DNA from: Mycolicibacterium senegalense
Lineage (GTDB): Bacteria; Actinomycetota; Actinomycetes; Mycobacteriales; Mycobacteriaceae
DNA length: 64,000 nt
Assembly: GCF_019645875.1 (NCBI RefSeq)
Contig: NZ_CP081000.1
Coordinates: 5,330,417-5,394,416, forward strand
Direction: 5' to 3'
In this document: piece after piece, positions 34,404 through 42,423 of the stretch
How the letters are laid out: every line of letters starts with the position of its first letter
Numbering within the stretch: the stretch's first letter is position 1
Translations under genes and position numbers: made by a program
Notes under the pieces: generated by a model
What the model saw: the letters and a program-made list of their open reading frames with translations, nothing else
Told to the model about the DNA's origin: nothing
The model's database searches: none

Positions 34404-34422
34404 TTAGGTAAATCTCAGCTAA
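34404..34422. promoter_or_regulatory. IdeR-like iron box B of paralogue 2
   Basis: TTAGGTAAATCTCAGCTAA matches 13-14 of 19 consensus positions with both outer half-sites clear. It begins 25 bp after box A and ends 55 bases before the GTG. Confidence 0.6.
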
Positions 34423-34477
34423 CGTCCCTCCTCGCCGCCTCCCTGGGCGGCAAATGAATTCGAAAGAGGAGAATCGC

Positions 34478-35854
34478 GTGCAACAAGCACTCCCCTGGTC
34501 AACCGGCCGCAGGAACAAGCTCGTGCTGGGCGGTATCGCGGCGCTGGGCGCCAGCGTCATCGCCGTCAACCCGATCGCCACAAGTCCGGCCCTGATCGAG
34601 GCACAACACCGTGCCGTCCAGCTGGTAGCCGACGCCACGGCATCACCACTCGACGTGTACGGCGAGCTGGTCAACAACACCATTACGAACATCAGTACTC
34701 TCGGCGGGCAGCTTGCGGCCAATCCCTTCCCGGTCCTGAGCACAATCGCCGCGAACCAACAGGGCTACGCCGAACAGATCGGCACCGCCATCGAGGCGAT
34801 TCCGTCGACGTTGCAGAACTGGTACGAGAACGGTGGCCGAGAAGGCAGCGCGGGCAAGGTGTACGTGGCCGCCATCCAAAGCGCGCTTCAATCCGGCGAC
34901 TTCTTCACGGCCTACGACAATTTCAACAAGTTCTTCTTGTTCGCCATGCAGAATTCGGTTCTGCCGGTCTTCAACGTTCTGTTCACCATTCCCCCGCAGA
35001 TGGCACAGAACTTCGCCAATGCGGTCACCGCGGTATCCAGCGCCGGCACTCTGGTTTACGGTCTCTTCCAGTCGGCCTTCGCACCGCTCAGCGGCGCCGC
35101 ATTCGAAAGCTCCCGGGTCAGTGACGCGATCTCGAGCGCCCTTTCCTCCGGCGACCTCGAAGGAGCGATCACCGGGCTGGTGAACGCACCCGGCATCATC
35201 GCCAACGCGTTCCTCAACGGGTTCGACTACAACGAGGGCGACACCACAGAGGCATGGTCAGGGCTGTTCTCCCCCAAGGGAACCCGGGCCAGTGGTGGAC
35301 CGATCTCTCAGCTGCTGGTCACCATTCCGCAGAAGATCGCCGCCGCCATCGCCAACTCCACCACAGTCTCCACGACCGGTGCCACTGTGGTCGCGGATGC
35401 CCTTTCGCCGGTGAGTGATTCGGCCGCCTCTGGAGCAGTCGAAACCTCGGTCACCGACCTGGGCGCCGGCACCGATGCAGCCGACGCAGCAGAAACCGCC
35501 GCTGCGTCGAAGGCAGTCACCAGCAAGACCACCAAGGCTGCCCTGACCGCCAAGACCGCAACGGACGCCGACACCGAGGACGCCACAGCAGCAAGCGCCA
35601 CCGATGCAGCCGCCACAACGGCGACCGAGGCGACCGAGTCGGAAGAGGCCAAGCCGGCCAAGGCCGAGTCGAGCACTCAAGGCAAGCCCGGCGGAAACCG
35701 GCTGAGCTCGGCCGCAAAGAAGCTCGGCGAGAAGATCAAGGGCACGAAGAACGAGGCCGGCTCCGGTGACACCGGCGGCACGTCCGCCAAGAAGTCGACC
35801 AAGAGTCAGGGTAAGCACCCCAAGAAGGAATCGAGCCACAAGTCTGCGGCGTAA
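34478..35854 (+). CDS. Exported Ala-rich protein, paralogue 2 of 3 (iron-box promoter)
   Basis: A 458-residue probable exported protein. GTG 34478 is chosen because AGAGGAG lies six bases before it; an ATG at 34454 is in frame. After a basic start (GRRNK) comes a signal-like stretch GGIAALGASVIAV. The core has SPLDVYGELVNNTITNISTLGGQL, QGYAEQIGTAIEAIPSTLQNWY, PPQMAQNFANAVTAV, and VNAPGIIANAFLNGFDY, closely matching paralogue 3. An Ala/Thr-rich linker and a Lys-rich tail (KKSTKSQGKHPKKE) follow. No PE/PPE domain. The tandem iron boxes suggest expression under iron limitation; a role in iron or haem handling, or surface binding by the basic tail, is inferred only. Confidence 0.82.
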   Translation: MQQALPWSTGRRNKLVLGGIAALGASVIAVNPIATSPALIEAQHRAVQLVADATASPLDVYGELVNNTITNISTLGGQLAANPFPVLSTIAANQQGYAEQIGTAIEAIPSTLQNWYENGGREGSAGKVYVAAIQSALQSGDFFTAYDNFNKFFLFAMQNSVLPVFNVLFTIPPQMAQNFANAVTAVSSAGTLVYGLFQSAFAPLSGAAFESSRVSDAISSALSSGDLEGAITGLVNAPGIIANAFLNGFDYNEGDTTEAWSGLFSPKGTRASGGPISQLLVTIPQKIAAAIANSTTVSTTGATVVADALSPVSDSAASGAVETSVTDLGAGTDAADAAETAAASKAVTSKTTKAALTAKTATDADTEDATAASATDAAATTATEATESEEAKPAKAESSTQGKPGGNRLSSAAKKLGEKIKGTKNEAGSGDTGGTSAKKSTKSQGKHPKKESSHKSAA

Positions 35855-35871
35855 CCACCGAATGACGAAAC

Positions 35872-35900
35872 TGGGCCCCACCCTAGACGGGTGGGGCCCA
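35872..35900. terminator. Shared terminator hairpin between paralogues 2 and 3
   Basis: A perfect 12-bp stem TGGGCCCCACCC, 5-base loop and complement lies between the two convergent stops (35854 and 35917). No U-tract. Confidence 0.75.
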
Positions 35901-35916
35901 GCCGGTGCAGCGCTGC

Positions 35917-37443
35917 TTACTCGGACGAATCCGAGCCTCCCTTGGAGTCGCTTGCCTTGGACTCGCTCGCCTTGGTCTGCTTGGCCTTGACCTTGGCGGC
36001 CTTGGCCTCCTTGGCGGCGGTGACCTTGGCCTGCCGCGCGTCCTTGGCCTCCTTCACCTTGGCCTTGATCCGGTCGGTGATCTTGACCCGATCGTTGGCC
36101 TTCGTCGTGCCTTCCGAGCTGACCGAGCTGACCGAGCTGCCCGCAGCAGGCGCGGTCTCGGCGCCGGCAGCAGGCGCGGTCTCGGAGCCGGCAGCAGCCT
36201 CTTCCGCCACCACAGGAGCGGCCTCAGCGACCGGCTTCTCCACCTTCACGGCCTGCACAGCGGCCGCCGGAGTCTTCGAGGACTCGAGCGCCGGAGCCTG
36301 ATCGACGCTTCCGGACTCCAGAGCCGGAGCCTGCTCGACGCTTCCGGACTCCAGAGCGCCGGCCGCTTCCTTCTCCTTCACGGAATCGACAGTCGACTCA
36401 GCCAGCGCCGCCGTCGGCGATCCGCTCAGCGCCGCCGCAACACGCTGGGCCACGGTAGCCGACGGGGCCTCGGGGGTGTTGTCGATGGCGTCGGCGAGGG
36501 TCTTAGGAATGTTCACCAGCAGGTTCTGCAGCAGACCCGCGACAATCCGGGCCCCGCCCTGCTCGCCGGGCTCGGCCCAGGTGAGCAGCGCCGGCCACTC
36601 AGTGAAGCCCCCGGCACCCGACTCGTCGGGATCGGCATAGTCGAATCCGTTGAGCGCCGCGTTGACGAGGATGCCCGGCGTGTTCACCACGGCGTTGAAG
36701 ACACCCTCCATGTCGCCGGCGGCGACACTGGTGCTGATCGACTCAGCGATGCGGGCGAGCTCGAACGCCGGGCCGCTGACCGTGGCGAAAGCACCCTGGA
36801 AAAGAGCGCTGACGACGACGCTCGAGGTCAAAGTGGCGGCGACCAGATTCGTGAAGTTCTGGGCCATCTGCTCCGGGATGCCGGCCAGGTACTCGGTCCC
36901 GCCACGCGGGACGCCCGAGAGAATGAACCCGGGGGCGATCAGTGCGCCGAAGGCGCCCTGGAACGCGTACAGCATGGAGTGGTTGAACCACCGGTATGCC
37001 TCACCGATGTTGCCGGCCTGCAGTTCGGCGAGCGCCTGGTCCAAGCGCGCCTGCCCGTTGGCGCCCTCGTACCACGCCTTCAGGTTGGCGGGGATGGCCT
37101 CGAACGCCGCACCGAACTTCTCGGCGTAGCCCATCTGGTTCTCCAGAATCTGGCTCAGCAACGGTGCCGGGTTGGCGGCCACAGCCCCGCCCAGAGACTG
37201 GAGGTTGTCGAACGTCGTCTCGAACAACGACCCGTAGACGTCGACCGGCGAAGCGGCGGCGTCCATCGAGGCCGTCAGGTCGTAGGCAAGCGACTTCGCC
37301 TGCTCGATGACCGTGGTGTTCTGGGCAACCGGGGTCACCGCGATGGCGCTGGCGCTCATCATGGCGACGCCGGCGAGGAGGAACTTGTCCCTCCGACTGA
37401 CCGCCGGGGCGGCACCGGAGGAGGCAAGGGCAGGATAGGGCAA
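35917..37443 (-). CDS. Exported Ala-rich protein, paralogue 3 of 3 (iron-box promoter, Lys/Ala-rich tail)
   Basis: A 508-residue probable exported protein. The TTG start at 37443 has AGGAG six bases before it. A basic segment SRRDK precedes the hydrophobic stretch LLAGVAMMSASAIAVTPVA. The core repeats paralogue 2: SPVDVYGSLFETTFDNLQSLGGAV, MGYAEKFGAAFEAIPANLKAWYEG, PEQMAQNFTNLVAATL and NTPGILVNAALNGFDYADPDE. Then come 11-residue and 8-residue repeats rich in Ala/Pro/Glu, and a tail of Lys-Ala units (KEAKAAKVKAKQTKASES) reminiscent of the heparin-binding tail of HBHA. It is convergent with paralogue 2. Function unknown; surface or envelope exposure inferred. Confidence 0.82.
   Translation of the reverse strand: MPYPALASSGAAPAVSRRDKFLLAGVAMMSASAIAVTPVAQNTTVIEQAKSLAYDLTASMDAAASPVDVYGSLFETTFDNLQSLGGAVAANPAPLLSQILENQMGYAEKFGAAFEAIPANLKAWYEGANGQARLDQALAELQAGNIGEAYRWFNHSMLYAFQGAFGALIAPGFILSGVPRGGTEYLAGIPEQMAQNFTNLVAATLTSSVVVSALFQGAFATVSGPAFELARIAESISTSVAAGDMEGVFNAVVNTPGILVNAALNGFDYADPDESGAGGFTEWPALLTWAEPGEQGGARIVAGLLQNLLVNIPKTLADAIDNTPEAPSATVAQRVAAALSGSPTAALAESTVDSVKEKEAAGALESGSVEQAPALESGSVDQAPALESSKTPAAAVQAVKVEKPVAEAAPVVAEEAAAGSETAPAAGAETAPAAGSSVSSVSSEGTTKANDRVKITDRIKAKVKEAKDARQAKVTAAKEAKAAKVKAKQTKASESKASDSKGGSDSSE
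36143..36197 (-). repeat. 24-bp coding repeat in paralogue 3
   Basis: Two near-perfect 24-bp units plus a partial third, encoding ETAPAAGA-type octapeptides. A 9-bp triplet repeat (Ser-Ser-Val) lies beside it near 36116-36140. Confidence 0.7.
36281..36362 (-). repeat. 33-bp coding repeat in paralogue 3
   Basis: Two 33-bp units (36281-36313, 36314-36346) and a partial third, encoding the 11-mer LESGSV(E/D)QAPA. A slippage-prone, length-variable surface segment is likely. Confidence 0.75.
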
Positions 37444-37487
37444 CTGAGTCTCCTGAAGCTGATAATTGACTGTGGAACGACCAAAAG

Positions 37488-37506
37488 TTAGCTTAGCGTC
37501 GCCTAA
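37488..37506. promoter_or_regulatory. IdeR-like iron box B of paralogue 3
   Basis: Read on the minus strand TTAGGCGACGCTAAGCTAA matches 15 of 19 iron-box positions. It ends 44 bases before the TTG start. Confidence 0.7.
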
Positions 37507-37512
37507 TTATCA

Positions 37513-37531
37513 ATAGGTATGCCTACCCTGA
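37513..37531. promoter_or_regulatory. IdeR-like iron box A of paralogue 3
   Basis: On the minus strand TCAGGGTAGGCATACCTAT matches 14 of 19 positions and shares AGGCATACCTATTG with box A of paralogue 2. Start-to-start spacing to box B is again 25 bp. Confidence 0.7.
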
Positions 37532-37562
37532 CTTTCGACCAGGTAAATATGTGCCGGCCATG

Positions 37563-37604
37563 CATCAACTGGGCCCCCTCCGTCGGGAGGGGGCCCAGTT
37601 GATG
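37563..37604. terminator. hsa operon terminator hairpin
   Basis: A perfect 19-bp inverted repeat (CATCAACTGGGCCCCCTCC, 4-base loop, complement), 15 bases after the hsaB stop. The strongest hairpin in the window. Confidence 0.85.
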
Positions 37605-37618
37605 TCAGCGATGAGAAG

Positions 37619-38188
37619 TCAGAGCCAGGTGTCAGACGTCGTAGCTGTGAGGAACGCGTCCAGGTCGTCGCGCCACTGCGCCGGCGTGTTCTTGTCCGGC
37701 TCGATACCGGTGTACTCGCCGCGGTAGAACAGTAGCGGTCGTGGCTTGCGCTTGGGCACCTCTGACAACGAGTGCACGGCACCGAACACCACGAAGTGGT
37801 CGCCTCCGTCGTGCACCGAATGCACGTTGCAGTCGATGTGAGCCAAGCTGCCGTCGAGCACCGGAGAGCCGAGTTCTGATGGCGTCCAATCGATTCCGGC
37901 GAACTTGTCGGGCGCCTTGGAGCCGAACTGCGCGGACACATGCTGTTGCTTCTCGTGCAGCATGTTCACACAGAACTTCCCGCTGGCCTCGATGGCCTTC
38001 CAGGCCCGTGACTGCTTCGTGGGACAGAACAACACCAGCGGCGGGTCCAGCGACAGCGCGGCGAACGACTGACAGGCAAAGCCGATCGGCACGTCGTCGT
38101 GCAGGGTCGTGATGACCGTGACGCCAGTACAGAACTGGCCGAGCACATTTCGGAACGTACGCGGGTCGATCGGCTGAGCCTGTGTCAT
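37619..38188 (-). CDS. hsaB: HsaB, flavin reductase of the 3-HSA hydroxylase
   Basis: A 189-residue flavin reductase-like protein (FMN-binding split barrel), starting MTQAQPIDPRTFRNVLGQFCTGVTVIT. It carries GFACQSFAALSLDPPLVLFCP and GDHFVVFGAVH. It supplies reduced flavin to HsaA, which hydroxylates 3-HSA to the catechol 3,4-DHSA. The ATG at 38188 follows the hsaC stop by 13 bases; the longer frame begins inside hsaC. Last gene of hsaA-hsaD-hsaC-hsaB, before a strong terminator. Identity from order and sequence (Rv3567c). Confidence 0.92.
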   Translation of the reverse strand: MTQAQPIDPRTFRNVLGQFCTGVTVITTLHDDVPIGFACQSFAALSLDPPLVLFCPTKQSRAWKAIEASGKFCVNMLHEKQQHVSAQFGSKAPDKFAGIDWTPSELGSPVLDGSLAHIDCNVHSVHDGGDHFVVFGAVHSLSEVPKRKPRPLLFYRGEYTGIEPDKNTPAQWRDDLDAFLTATTSDTWL

Positions 38189-38201
38189 CTGAACGCCTGC
38201 G

Positions 38202-39101
38202 TTACTTGAATCCGACGGAGAAGTCGTGGCCCCAGAGGCTGACGCCCACGCTCTCGCGCGCGATCCAGCTCTCATCCTCGACTTCCAGCCCCTCACAACC
38301 GAATTCCATGTCGAACCCGCCCGGGGTCTTCATGTAGAAGGACAACATCTTGTCGTTGATGTGCCGGCCGAGGGTCGCCGACATCTTGACCTTGCGGCGG
38401 TTGGCGCGGTCCAGGCACAGGCCCACGTCGTCGGAGTTCTCCACCTCGACCATCAGGTGCACGATGCCCGTCGGGTTGGGCATCGGCATGAAGGCCAGCG
38501 CGTGATGGCGCGGGTTGCAGCCGTAGAAGCGCAGCCACACCGGATCGCCGTCGGCCGGGCGGCCCGCCAGCTGCGGCGGCAACTGCATCGAGTCACGCAG
38601 CCGGAAGCCCAGCACATCCTGGTAGAACGCTTGCGCCGCGGCGTCGTCGTCACAGGTGAGCACCACGTGCCCCAGCCCCTGCTCGGCGGTGACGAACTTG
38701 TGGCCATACGGGCTGACGAACCGCCGACCCAGGTACTGGGCCCCGTAGAACGCCTCGAGCACATTGCCGGAGGGATCGGAGAACCGGATCAGGCCCTCGA
38801 CCCGGCGCTCGCGGATCTCGTCGCGGGTGCCCTCGACGAAATCGACGCCCGCCTTGGACAGGGTCTCGCGCAGATTCTGCAGCGCGGGCGCGTCGGCGAC
38901 CTCCCAGCCGGAGATCAGCAGCCGGTCCTGTTCGCCGGGCACGATCACCAGGCGGGCAGCGAAGTCGTCCATGCGCAGGTAGAGCGCGCCGGGAATGGCA
39001 CCCTCGCCTTCGACCATGCCCAGAACCTTCAGCCCGAACTCGCGCCAGGCCGCCACGTCGGTGGCCTCGATGCGCATGTAGCCCAGTGCCTTGATGCTCA
39101 T
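38202..39101 (-). CDS. hsaC: HsaC, extradiol 3,4-DHSA dioxygenase
   Basis: A 299-residue type I extradiol dioxygenase made of two vicinal-oxygen-chelate domains. The Fe(II) ligands read from sequence are His145 (GLGHVVLTC), His215 (IVHLMVEV) and Glu266 (FDMEFGC), at the positions known for the M. tuberculosis enzyme. It cleaves the catechol ring of 3,4-DHSA (4,5-cleavage) to 4,9-DSHA. Three bases separate it from hsaD upstream. Confidence 0.96.
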   Translation of the reverse strand: MSIKALGYMRIEATDVAAWREFGLKVLGMVEGEGAIPGALYLRMDDFAARLVIVPGEQDRLLISGWEVADAPALQNLRETLSKAGVDFVEGTRDEIRERRVEGLIRFSDPSGNVLEAFYGAQYLGRRFVSPYGHKFVTAEQGLGHVVLTCDDDAAAQAFYQDVLGFRLRDSMQLPPQLAGRPADGDPVWLRFYGCNPRHHALAFMPMPNPTGIVHLMVEVENSDDVGLCLDRANRRKVKMSATLGRHINDKMLSFYMKTPGGFDMEFGCEGLEVEDESWIARESVGVSLWGHDFSVGFK

Positions 39102-39104
39102 CTG

Positions 39105-39980
39105 CTAACCCCCAAGGAAATCGATGGTGAGTTTGTTGAACTCGTCGAACTTCTCGACCTGAGCCCAGTGTCCACACTGCCCGAAGACGTGCAGCTGTAC
39201 CCGCGGAATCTGCTTGACCGCGACCAGCGCACCGTCGAGCGGATTGACCCGGTCCTCACGGCCCCAGATCAAGAGCACCGGCTGACGCAGCTTGTACACC
39301 TCGCGCCACATCATGCCGAGCTCGAAGTCCGCACCCGCGAACGACTTACCCATCGCCCGCGTGGCGGCCAGCGACTCCGGTGTGCTGGCGATCGCGAACC
39401 GCTCGTCGACCAGCTCGGGGGTGACCAGCTTCTGGTCGAACACCATGATCCGGATGAAGGCTTCGAGGTTCTCGCGCGTCGGTTCGAAGTTGAACTTGGC
39501 GAGCGCCTTGACGCCTTCCGTCGGGTCCGGCGCGAACAGGTTGACGCTCAGGCCGCCCGGGCCCATCAGCACCAGCTTGCCCGCCCGGTCCGGGTAGTCG
39601 AGCGCGAAGCGGACCGCTGTACCGCCGCCGAGCGAATTGCCCAGCAGCGGAACGCGTCCCGTGATACCCAGCTTGTCGAGCAGGCCGAGCACCGCCTTGG
39701 CGCTGTATCGGTTGTACTGCTCGTGCTCGGTGTGCTTGTCCGACAGGCCGTAACCAGGCTGGTCGATGGCCAGCACGTGGTACTTCTCGGCCAGCACTGC
39801 GATGTTGCGGCCGAAGTTCGACCAGCTCGACGCACCGGGCCCGCCGCCGTGCAACAGCACGATGGTCTGCGCCGCCGGGTCACCGGCCTCGTGGTAGTGC
39901 AACCGCATGGCCAGCTCGCCGGCCTGCACGTCGGCGTAGCGGGAGGTGGATTCGAATGTGATCTCTTGCGTGGCAGTCAT
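39105..39980 (-). CDS. hsaD: HsaD, meta-cleavage product hydrolase
   Basis: A 291-residue alpha/beta hydrolase of the C-C bond hydrolase group. Catalytic Ser116 sits in LLGNSLGGG, Asp243 in WGREDRVNP and His271 in GQCGHWAQVEKF; the oxyanion loop is LLHGGGPGASSW. It splits 4,9-DSHA into HIP (further degraded by FadD3/FadE30-33) and HHD. It lies between hsaA and hsaC with gaps of three bases, so is co-translated. Confidence 0.96.
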   Translation of the reverse strand: MTATQEITFESTSRYADVQAGELAMRLHYHEAGDPAAQTIVLLHGGGPGASSWSNFGRNIAVLAEKYHVLAIDQPGYGLSDKHTEHEQYNRYSAKAVLGLLDKLGITGRVPLLGNSLGGGTAVRFALDYPDRAGKLVLMGPGGLSVNLFAPDPTEGVKALAKFNFEPTRENLEAFIRIMVFDQKLVTPELVDERFAIASTPESLAATRAMGKSFAGADFELGMMWREVYKLRQPVLLIWGREDRVNPLDGALVAVKQIPRVQLHVFGQCGHWAQVEKFDEFNKLTIDFLGG

Positions 39981-39983
39981 CGA

Positions 39984-41174
39984 TCAGACCATCGTGTCGG
40001 CCGGGGGCAGGCCGAACTCGTTGTTGCCGAAGATCAGGTAGGCCCGCTCGGGATCGTTGGCGGCGTGCACCCGGCCGGCGTGCGCATCGCGCCAGAACCG
40101 TTGCACCGGAGCGTCATTGGACAGCGCGGTGGCACCCGAGGCCTCGAAGAGCCGGTCGATCGAGGCGATCGCACGGCCGGTGGCACGCACCTGGTCGCGC
40201 CGCGCCCGGGCCCGCAGCTCGAACGGGATCTCCTCACCGGCCACCAGCAGCGCGTACTCGTCGGCGACGTTGCCCGACAGCTGGCGCCAGGCGGCGTCGA
40301 TGTCGCTGGCCGCCTCGGCGATGCGGATCTTGGCGAACGGGTCGTCCTTGGCCTTCTCACCGGCGAACGCCGCGCGCACCCGCTTGCCCTGGTGCTCGAC
40401 GTGCGCGTCGTAGGCACCGTAGGCCATGCCCACGATCGGGGCCGAGATGGTGGTGGGATGGATTGTGCCCCAGGGCATCTTGTACACCGGAGCGGTGTTG
40501 GTCCGGTACCCGCCGGCGGTGCCGTCGTTCATCGCCTTGTAGGACAGGAAGCGGTGCTTGGGCACGAACACGTCCTTGACCACGACCGTGTTGCTGCCAG
40601 TGCCGCGCAGGCCGACCACATTCCAGACGTCATCGATCTGGTAGTCGGTCCGCGGGATCAGGAAGCTGCCGAAGTCGACCGGGCGGCCGTCCTTGATGAC
40701 CGGGCCGCCGAGGAAGGCCCAGGTGGCGTGGTCGCAGCCCGAGGACCAGTTCCAGGCGCCGTTGACGAGGTAGCCGTCGCCGGCCTCGGTCACGGTGCCC
40801 GCACCCATCGGGGCGTAGGAGGAGGAGATCCGAACCGAGGTGTCCTCACCCCAGACGTCTTGCTGAGCCTGCTGATCGAACAGCGCCAGGTGCCAGTTGT
40901 GCACGCCGATGATGCCGGCCACCCAGCCGGTGGATCCACAGGCGCTGGCCAGCCGCCGGACCGCTTCGTAGAAGACAGTCGGGTCGCACTGCAGGCCGCC
41001 CCACTGCTCGGGCTGCAGCAGCTTGAAGAAACCGACGTCCTCCAGCGCTTTCACGTTCGCGTCGGGCAACTTACGCAGATCCTCGGTCTCCTGAGCGCGC
41101 TCACGCAGCGTCGGCAGCAGTTCATCGATGCCGGCCAGAACCGCCTGCACGTCACGCTGTTCAATGGATGTCAC
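39984..41174 (-). CDS. hsaA: HsaA, 3-HSA hydroxylase oxygenase component
   Basis: A 396-residue flavin-dependent group D monooxygenase with acyl-CoA dehydrogenase fold. The start is GTG 41174, preceded by GGGAGG at seven bases; the frame continues far upstream but only as an antisense extension through kshB. Sequence features: WGGLQCDPTVFYEAVRRLA, GAWNWSSGCDHATWAFLGG and VVGLRGTGSNTVVV. With HsaB it hydroxylates 3-HSA at C4. It heads the minus-strand hsaADCB operon and has a KstR box upstream. Confidence 0.94.
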   Translation of the reverse strand: MTSIEQRDVQAVLAGIDELLPTLRERAQETEDLRKLPDANVKALEDVGFFKLLQPEQWGGLQCDPTVFYEAVRRLASACGSTGWVAGIIGVHNWHLALFDQQAQQDVWGEDTSVRISSSYAPMGAGTVTEAGDGYLVNGAWNWSSGCDHATWAFLGGPVIKDGRPVDFGSFLIPRTDYQIDDVWNVVGLRGTGSNTVVVKDVFVPKHRFLSYKAMNDGTAGGYRTNTAPVYKMPWGTIHPTTISAPIVGMAYGAYDAHVEHQGKRVRAAFAGEKAKDDPFAKIRIAEAASDIDAAWRQLSGNVADEYALLVAGEEIPFELRARARRDQVRATGRAIASIDRLFEASGATALSNDAPVQRFWRDAHAGRVHAANDPERAYLIFGNNEFGLPPADTMV

Positions 41175-41233
41175 GGAAATGCCTCCCAAGATTCGGACTG
41201 CGATAAGCGCGAGCTGACCGCCTAGACAGAGAT

Positions 41234-41247
41234 TAGAACACGTTACG
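41234..41247. promoter_or_regulatory. KstR operator, hsaA side
   Basis: TAGAACACGTTACG fits TnnAACnnGTTnnA at all fixed positions except the last (G for A). It lies 60 bases before hsaA. Confidence 0.75.
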
Positions 41248-41302
41248 ATTTGTGTCGAGTAGCGCCTTGTAATGGTGGGCTGGACCAGCGCAAGTACGTT
41301 TT

Positions 41303-41316
41303 TGTAACATGTTCTA
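41303..41316. promoter_or_regulatory. KstR operator, kshB side
   Basis: TGTAACATGTTCTA is a perfect TnnAACnnGTTnnA site, 26 bases before the kshB start. Two sites in one divergent region allow separate repression of hsaADCB and kshB. Confidence 0.9.
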
Positions 41317-41342
41317 GTTATGAGTGAAGAAAGGGTCCAGCC

Positions 41343-42401
41343 GTGACTGATGAGCCACTGGGCAGCCATGTGCTCGAACTGCAGGTGAGCGCGGTCATCG
41401 AGGAGACGGCCGACGCGCGGTCCCTGGTATTCGCCGTCCCCGAGGGTTCGACCATCCCAGCCGACCGGTTGAGCTACTCCCCCGGCCAGTTCCTGACCCT
41501 GCGCGTGCCCAGCGATCGCACCGGCTCGGTGGCTCGCTGCTACTCGCTGTCCAGCTCGCCGGTGACCGACGATCAGCTGACCGTCACGGTCAAGCGGACG
41601 GCCGACGGGTACGCGTCGAACTGGTTGTGCGACAACGCCCACGCCGGGATGAAGATGCACGTGCTGGCCCCGTCGGGAACCTTCGTGCCCAAGGATCTCG
41701 ACACCGACTTCCTGCTGCTGGCCGCCGGCAGCGGCATCACGCCGATGATGGCGATCTGCAAGTCCGCCCTTGCCCAGGGCAGCGGCAACGTCGTCCTCGT
41801 CTACGCCAACCGCGACGAGAACTCGGTGATCTTCGGCGCCACCCTGCGGGAGCTGGCCGCCAAGTACCCCGACCGGTTCACGGTCGTGCACTGGCTGGAG
41901 ACCGTGCAGGGCCTGCCCAGCCCCGCCGCGCTCGCCGGGCTCGTCGCGCCCTACGCCTCCCGCGAGGCCTTCATCTGCGGCCCCGGCCCGTTCATGGCCG
42001 CCGCCGAGCAGGCGTTGCAGCAGGCCGGCGCCGCCGACGAGCGCATCCACATCGAGGTGTTCAAGTCGCTGGATTCGGACCCGTTCGCGGCCGTGGTGAT
42101 CGAGGAAGACGACAGCGACCAGGAGCCGGCCACCGCAGTCGTCACCCTCGACGGCACCACGCACGAGGTCCGGTGGCCGAGGTCGGCCACACTGCTCGAC
42201 GTCCTGTTGGACAAGGGCCTGGACGCACCGTTCTCCTGCCGCGAGGGTCATTGCGGCGCGTGCGCGGTGCTCAAGAAGTCCGGCGACGTCGAGATGAAGA
42301 TCAACGACGTGCTCGAACCCTCCGACCTCGAAGAGGGCCTGATCCTGGGTTGCCAGGCCACGCCGGTGTCGGATTCGGTCGAAGTCACCTACGACGAGTA
42401 A
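41343..42401 (+). CDS. kshB: KshB, reductase of 3-ketosteroid 9-alpha-hydroxylase
   Basis: A 352-residue electron-transfer protein. It has an N-terminal FAD domain (RCYSLSSSP), an NAD domain (LLAAGSGITPMMAICKSAL, CGPGPFMAAAEQAL), and a C-terminal plant-type [2Fe-2S] domain with CREGHCGACAVL and a later Cys in LGCQATP. It feeds KshA, which hydroxylates AD or ADD at C9 and opens ring B. KshA is not in the window. The GTG at 41343 has AAAGGG at seven bases. Orthologue Rv3571. Confidence 0.95.
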   Translation: MTDEPLGSHVLELQVSAVIEETADARSLVFAVPEGSTIPADRLSYSPGQFLTLRVPSDRTGSVARCYSLSSSPVTDDQLTVTVKRTADGYASNWLCDNAHAGMKMHVLAPSGTFVPKDLDTDFLLLAAGSGITPMMAICKSALAQGSGNVVLVYANRDENSVIFGATLRELAAKYPDRFTVVHWLETVQGLPSPAALAGLVAPYASREAFICGPGPFMAAAEQALQQAGAADERIHIEVFKSLDSDPFAAVVIEEDDSDQEPATAVVTLDGTTHEVRWPRSATLLDVLLDKGLDAPFSCREGHCGACAVLKKSGDVEMKINDVLEPSDLEEGLILGCQATPVSDSVEVTYDE

Positions 42402-42423
42402 CGAGCGGATACCTTTCTTGACG

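Larger units (their letters stand above)
34110..34477. other. 368-base non-coding promoter region
   Basis: No gene is seen. The left part holds the operators of the SDR (34127-34196). The right part is A/T-rich and holds two IdeR-like boxes (34379-34422) for the gene at 34478. The middle (about 34200-34370) shows only weak repeats of TAGGTAAAT/CCTAATTT near 34358-34380. Confidence 0.7.

Noticed and set aside
38226..41225. A 999-codon open frame on the plus strand across hsaC, hsaD and hsaA.
   Set aside because: It is antisense to three certain steroid genes, has no recognisable domain, and long antisense frames are expected in GC-rich DNA where the third codon position excludes stops.
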